The notes below the pieces were generated by a model, which saw only the letters and a program-made list of their open reading frames with translations, was not told where the DNA came from and did no database searches. Made by a program: the position numbers and the translations under genes. DNA of 64,000 bases, taken from the NCBI RefSeq assembly GCF_026409565.1, contig NZ_CP112881.1, positions 3,417,501-3,481,500 of the forward strand, given 5' to 3'. This document shows, piece after piece, positions 61,597 through 64,000 of this stretch. Source of the DNA: Sneathiella aquimaris. Lineage in GTDB: Bacteria; Pseudomonadota; Alphaproteobacteria; Sneathiellales; Sneathiellaceae. Positions within the stretch are counted from its first letter, which is position 1; each line of letters starts with the position of its first letter.

Positions 61597-61602
61597 GCCC
61601 GG

Positions 61603-62373
61603 TCAGTCCTCTGGCATTTCCGCGACGATAAACAGACGCGAAAAGGGATAGAGTGTGGAACCGTCTTCACTTTGCGGATAGGCCTCATAGAGAAGTTTGG
61701 CATATTCCGCCTCGAAGGTTTTTACCTCATCCTCGTTCAAGGCTTCCAGAAAGGGTCTTAACGCCGTTCCCCGGGTCCATTCCAGAACCGCATTTTTGCC
61801 CTTTAAAACCTGAAAATATGTGGTCTCCCAAATATTGAGGAGCTGAACTTTAGAAGACAAAAGATCATAATACCAACTGATATCATGAACCGGCGCCGGT
61901 CGGACAAGCTTTCCTAATCTGTCAATCCAGGCGTCAGATTGCGCCAGTTCATAAAGTGTCTGATGAGAGGGTGCCAAAAAATTATTGGGCATCTGTACGG
62001 CCAGAACTCCGCCGGGGCGCAACTGGTTCAGCAGTCTTGGAAAAATCGTTTCGTGATCATCAAGCCAATGCAGCGCGGCATTACTGAAAATCAGGTTCCC
62101 TTTACTGACGGGGGAAAAATCATTAATTTCCTGAAGCTTCCATTCAAGTGAAGGATGGTCACTGGCCGCTTTTCGAAGCATCGCTTCAGAACTATCAATA
62201 CCAATAACAACCGCTTCTCCCCATCGTTTCGACAGCAAAGAAGTGACATTCCCGGTACCACACCCTAAATCATAAATAACCGAAGGCGAAGCAAGGGTGA
62301 CTTGCGATAACAGATCGAGTGCCGGGCGTAACCGGTGGTCAGTATACAGATGATAATGATCGGGATTCCAATT
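61603..62373 (-). CDS. tam: Trans-aconitate 2-methyltransferase-like SAM methyltransferase
   Basis: A 256-residue class I methyltransferase. The SAM-binding motif VIYDLGCGTGNVTSLL is near residue 32, followed by VIGIDSSEAML. The rest (IFSNAALHWLDDHETIFPRLLNQLRPGGVLAVQMPNN, with NAALHWL as marker) is typical of Tam, which methylates trans-aconitate to relieve a citrate-cycle by-product. Start ATG 62373 follows GGAGG; the upstream frame extension is not needed. It follows the SAM hydrolase gene in the same leftward transcript order. Confidence 0.88.
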   Translation of the reverse strand, partial: NWNPDHYHLYTDHRLRPALDLLSQVTLASPSVIYDLGCGTGNVTSLLSKRWGEAVVIGIDSSEAMLRKAASDHPSLEWKLQEINDFSPVSKGNLIFSNAALHWLDDHETIFPRLLNQLRPGGVLAVQMPNNFLAPSHQTLYELAQSDAWIDRLGKLVRPAPVHDISWYYDLLSSKVQLLNIWETTYFQVLKGKNAVLEWTRGTALRPFLEALNEDEVKTFEAEYAKLLYEAYPQSEDGSTLYPFSRLFIVAEMPED

Positions 62374-62495
62374 CATGGACTTGAATGCCTCCAACAATGA
62401 TCGAGGACGCAAAAGACGATAGAAACCCGATCACTTGATTACCGGGATGCGCCACTCTTTTCTGAGCGATAATATTGTAAGAGGGGCACTTCAAG

Positions 62496-62894
62496 TCAAT
62501 CCAGTTCGGCAGTATCCGTTTTTGCTTCCATGAACGGCCAGGCGAAAATGGATTTTTTCGTATCTGGCTCTTTCCCAAGATACTCCACCTTAGCGCCTTC
62601 AGAGCCTAACGCGCTGACAGTGCGAACACGTTCAGACGCTTCCGTATTATACGGATTTTTCGTGGCGTAACAATCAATGCCCCCAAGGGTCTTGTAGCAG
62701 TATACAGGCTCTTGCTTGATTTCTTCTCTTTTTTCTTTGCAGTAAGGGTCTCCGAAAACCATGTTGACAGAGGTGCAGTCCATTTCCGTCATTTGAGAGA
62801 TTTTTTCATCCACAACTGCGATCGCCGCTGACGTACAGCCCGAAACAGAAAACAGAGTAAAAACCGAAAAAACTACTGCCAGAAACCGAACCAT
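62496..62894 (-). CDS. Small lipoprotein with conserved cysteines
   Basis: A 132-residue lipoprotein. The signal ends with VSGC (Cys20), giving lipid anchoring. The mature part has cysteines in MDCTSVNMVFGDPYCKEKRE and VYCYKTLGGIDCYATKNPYN, spaced to form disulfides, followed by a polar tail. The N-terminal part resembles a small family of alphaproteobacterial lipoproteins, but I do not recall a name. The start ATG 62894 begins the signal; a much longer frame upstream overlaps nothing recognised. Function unknown. Confidence 0.7.
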   Translation of the reverse strand: MVRFLAVVFSVFTLFSVSGCTSAAIAVVDEKISQMTEMDCTSVNMVFGDPYCKEKREEIKQEPVYCYKTLGGIDCYATKNPYNTEASERVRTVSALGSEGAKVEYLGKEPDTKKSIFAWPFMEAKTDTAELD

Positions 62895-62964
62895 CGCCCG
62901 ACCTTCATCGTAAAGAAAAACAAATGTATAGGGACAGTATGCAAAATAACTAGTTTCTAAACTC

Positions 62965-64000
62965 TTAATCAGGCAACCGGATAACAAAAATAGTCCCTTT
63001 ATCATCCGTTTTTTCCACAAACAGGTCACCGCCATGGGCCTCAACAAGTTCCCGCGCAATGGAAAGCCCCAAACCCGTACCTCCATTTTTGACGGATCCA
63101 ACAAAGGGCTCAAACAAATGTTCCATCGCCATGGACGGAATACCGGGACCATTATCCATTACCTTTATAATAGATATGCCCTGTTCAGACTGTGCAGCCA
63201 CACAAATCTTCCCGTTGTCCTTTAGCGCCTCCGACGCATTTCTACATAAATTCAGTAGCGCACGATAGATTTGTTCCCGGTCAGCACAGAGAGTGAATTT
63301 TTCAGATACGCGAATGTCCCATTGAAGGCTCTTGCTTGCAGGTAGCGCAACCGAATCACACACTTCCTTAATCAGCGGGGCTAACAGAAACCTGCTTTTT
63401 TGCGGCAGCCTTTCTCCAGCTTTTCCGTACTTCAGGGTTTCCGTGCATAAATCAATGGCCCTGTCGATACTGGCAACCAGACGCGGGACAACTTTTTGTA
63501 CTCTTGGATCATCCAACTGGGCCAGTCCATCACTCACAATATGAGACGTGGATAGGATGTTCCGAAGATCATGGCTGATTTTCGTAACTGCCGTTCCCAG
63601 CGCGGCCAGATGCTGTTTCTGTTTCAGGGCGAAACGCAACCGTGTTTGCATGATTTCAAGCTCACGTTCCGCTATTCCTATTTCGTCCATCCGGCCTGAC
63701 GGAGAAATATTAACCTTTGGGTCTTCTGGTTTCCGCCGAAAGGCAATCATGCTGGCACTCAACCGACCCATGGGACGCACCAACAACCAGTGCAGGGACA
63801 GAAAAACAAGAACGGCCGTTACAACAGAGATTGCCAGGGATAACCAAAAAATATTCTTGGCATAGTCCAGCATCGCGGCCACCAGCGGCGCTTCATCCAG
63901 CACAATCTCCAAAGACGATGTCGGCGCATTCTCGATCGGTGACGTGACACGGATTATCCTGTTCTTCTGAACAAGAAGCGCCGCAGCCGCATCTTCAATA
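62965..64000 (-). CDS. Sensor histidine kinase (5' end outside window)
   Basis: The frame is open to the end of the window, so this is the C-terminal ~345 residues of a larger protein. A membrane segment (WLSLAISVVTAVLVFLSLHWL) is followed by a HAMP-like region with RPMGRLSASMIAFRR. The H-box is KISHDLRNILSTSHI; N-box LLNLCRNASEAL; G1 DNGPGIP; G2 GGTGLGLSIARELVEAHGG. It autophosphorylates on the H-box histidine and passes phosphate to a response regulator that is not in view. Stop is at 62965. Confidence 0.88.
   Translation of the reverse strand, partial: IEDAAAALLVQKNRIIRVTSPIENAPTSSLEIVLDEAPLVAAMLDYAKNIFWLSLAISVVTAVLVFLSLHWLLVRPMGRLSASMIAFRRKPEDPKVNISPSGRMDEIGIAERELEIMQTRLRFALKQKQHLAALGTAVTKISHDLRNILSTSHIVSDGLAQLDDPRVQKVVPRLVASIDRAIDLCTETLKYGKAGERLPQKSRFLLAPLIKEVCDSVALPASKSLQWDIRVSEKFTLCADREQIYRALLNLCRNASEALKDNGKICVAAQSEQGISIIKVMDNGPGIPSMAMEHLFEPFVGSVKNGGTGLGLSIARELVEAHGGDLFVEKTDDKGTIFVIRLPD

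Noticed and set aside
1-64000. CRISPR array, prophage or transposon
   Set aside because: No regular spacer repeats, capsid/terminase genes, transposases or terminal inverted repeats were seen.

Overview
The window reads as chromosomal DNA of an alphaproteobacterium of roughly balanced base composition. The evidence is family-level: a carboxylase/acyl-CoA dehydrogenase operon, a LiuR-like MerR regulator, an FcbT-type TRAP transporter, a peroxiredoxin-glutaredoxin fusion, a BigR-like ArsR gene beside a TauE exporter, and an OmpA-like lipoprotein of a type common in Rhodospirillales-like bacteria. A marine Sneathiella-like genus is a guess, not shown. There are no phage genes, transposases or CRISPR arrays. 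One tRNA (Arg, anticodon ACG) is present. Most genes are ordinary housekeeping or catabolic genes; the more interesting signals are regulatory.

Layout. 1-6.5 kb: a glutathione S-transferase tail, a DUF1643 protein, thymidine kinase, a DUF423 membrane protein, a pair of unlike acyl-CoA dehydrogenases, and a cysteine dioxygenase/four-domain rhodanese operon. 6.6-17.3 kb: mixed genes (membrane stress-like protein, aldehyde dehydrogenase, M20 peptidase, YjbQ, thioesterase, dienoyl-CoA isomerase, threonine dehydratase, acyl-CoA synthetase, exonuclease, SCP2 protein) plus an uncatalogued 54-codon frame behind a Fur-box-like sequence. 17.4-24.3 kb: a six-step-type acyl-CoA carboxylation operon (PECR/AtuB-like SDR, carboxyltransferase, two acyl-CoA dehydrogenases, biotin carboxylase). 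24.4-29.8 kb: an EF-hand protein, then crotonase-TetR-two thioesterases-class II aldolase, a small membrane protein and an acetyltransferase.

29.9-40.5 kb holds two leftward beta-oxidation operons: acyl-CoA dehydrogenase/thiolase/FadB-order fusion, and MerR/thiolase/inverted-order dehydrogenase-hydratase fusion/large acyl-CoA dehydrogenase. 40.8-43 kb is an ArsR/TauE/TIGR02186 sulfur-type cluster. 43-49.5 kb has an MFS transporter, a two-subunit CoA-transferase-like pair, a class III CoA-transferase and a lone molybdopterin hydroxylase large subunit. 49.7-64 kb has an SDR, tRNA-Arg, an OmpA-like lipoprotein, a TRAP transporter with a divergent GntR regulator, a peroxiredoxin-glutaredoxin fusion, a peptide-binding protein with a NylC-like hydrolase, an S-adenosylmethionine hydrolase, a methyltransferase, a small lipoprotein and a truncated histidine kinase.

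How it fits together. The window carries six acyl-CoA dehydrogenases, two thiolases, two multifunctional proteins, several crotonases, three hotdog proteins and an acyl-CoA synthetase, so the cell is well equipped to burn linear and branched acyl chains. The strongest structural observation is that the MerR gene's own promoter and the distant carboxylase operon promoter carry almost the same 22-bp palindrome in the same place, filling the 17-bp spacer after a TTGACG -35 box. That predicts a regulon joining the two catabolic regions. A separate half-site family (TGAACA/TGTTCA) links the crotonase-TetR operon with the acyl-CoA dehydrogenase/thiolase operon. Two genes have hairpins that would hide the ribosome binding site. 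All functional statements are from reading sequence and memory of families; no searches were run.
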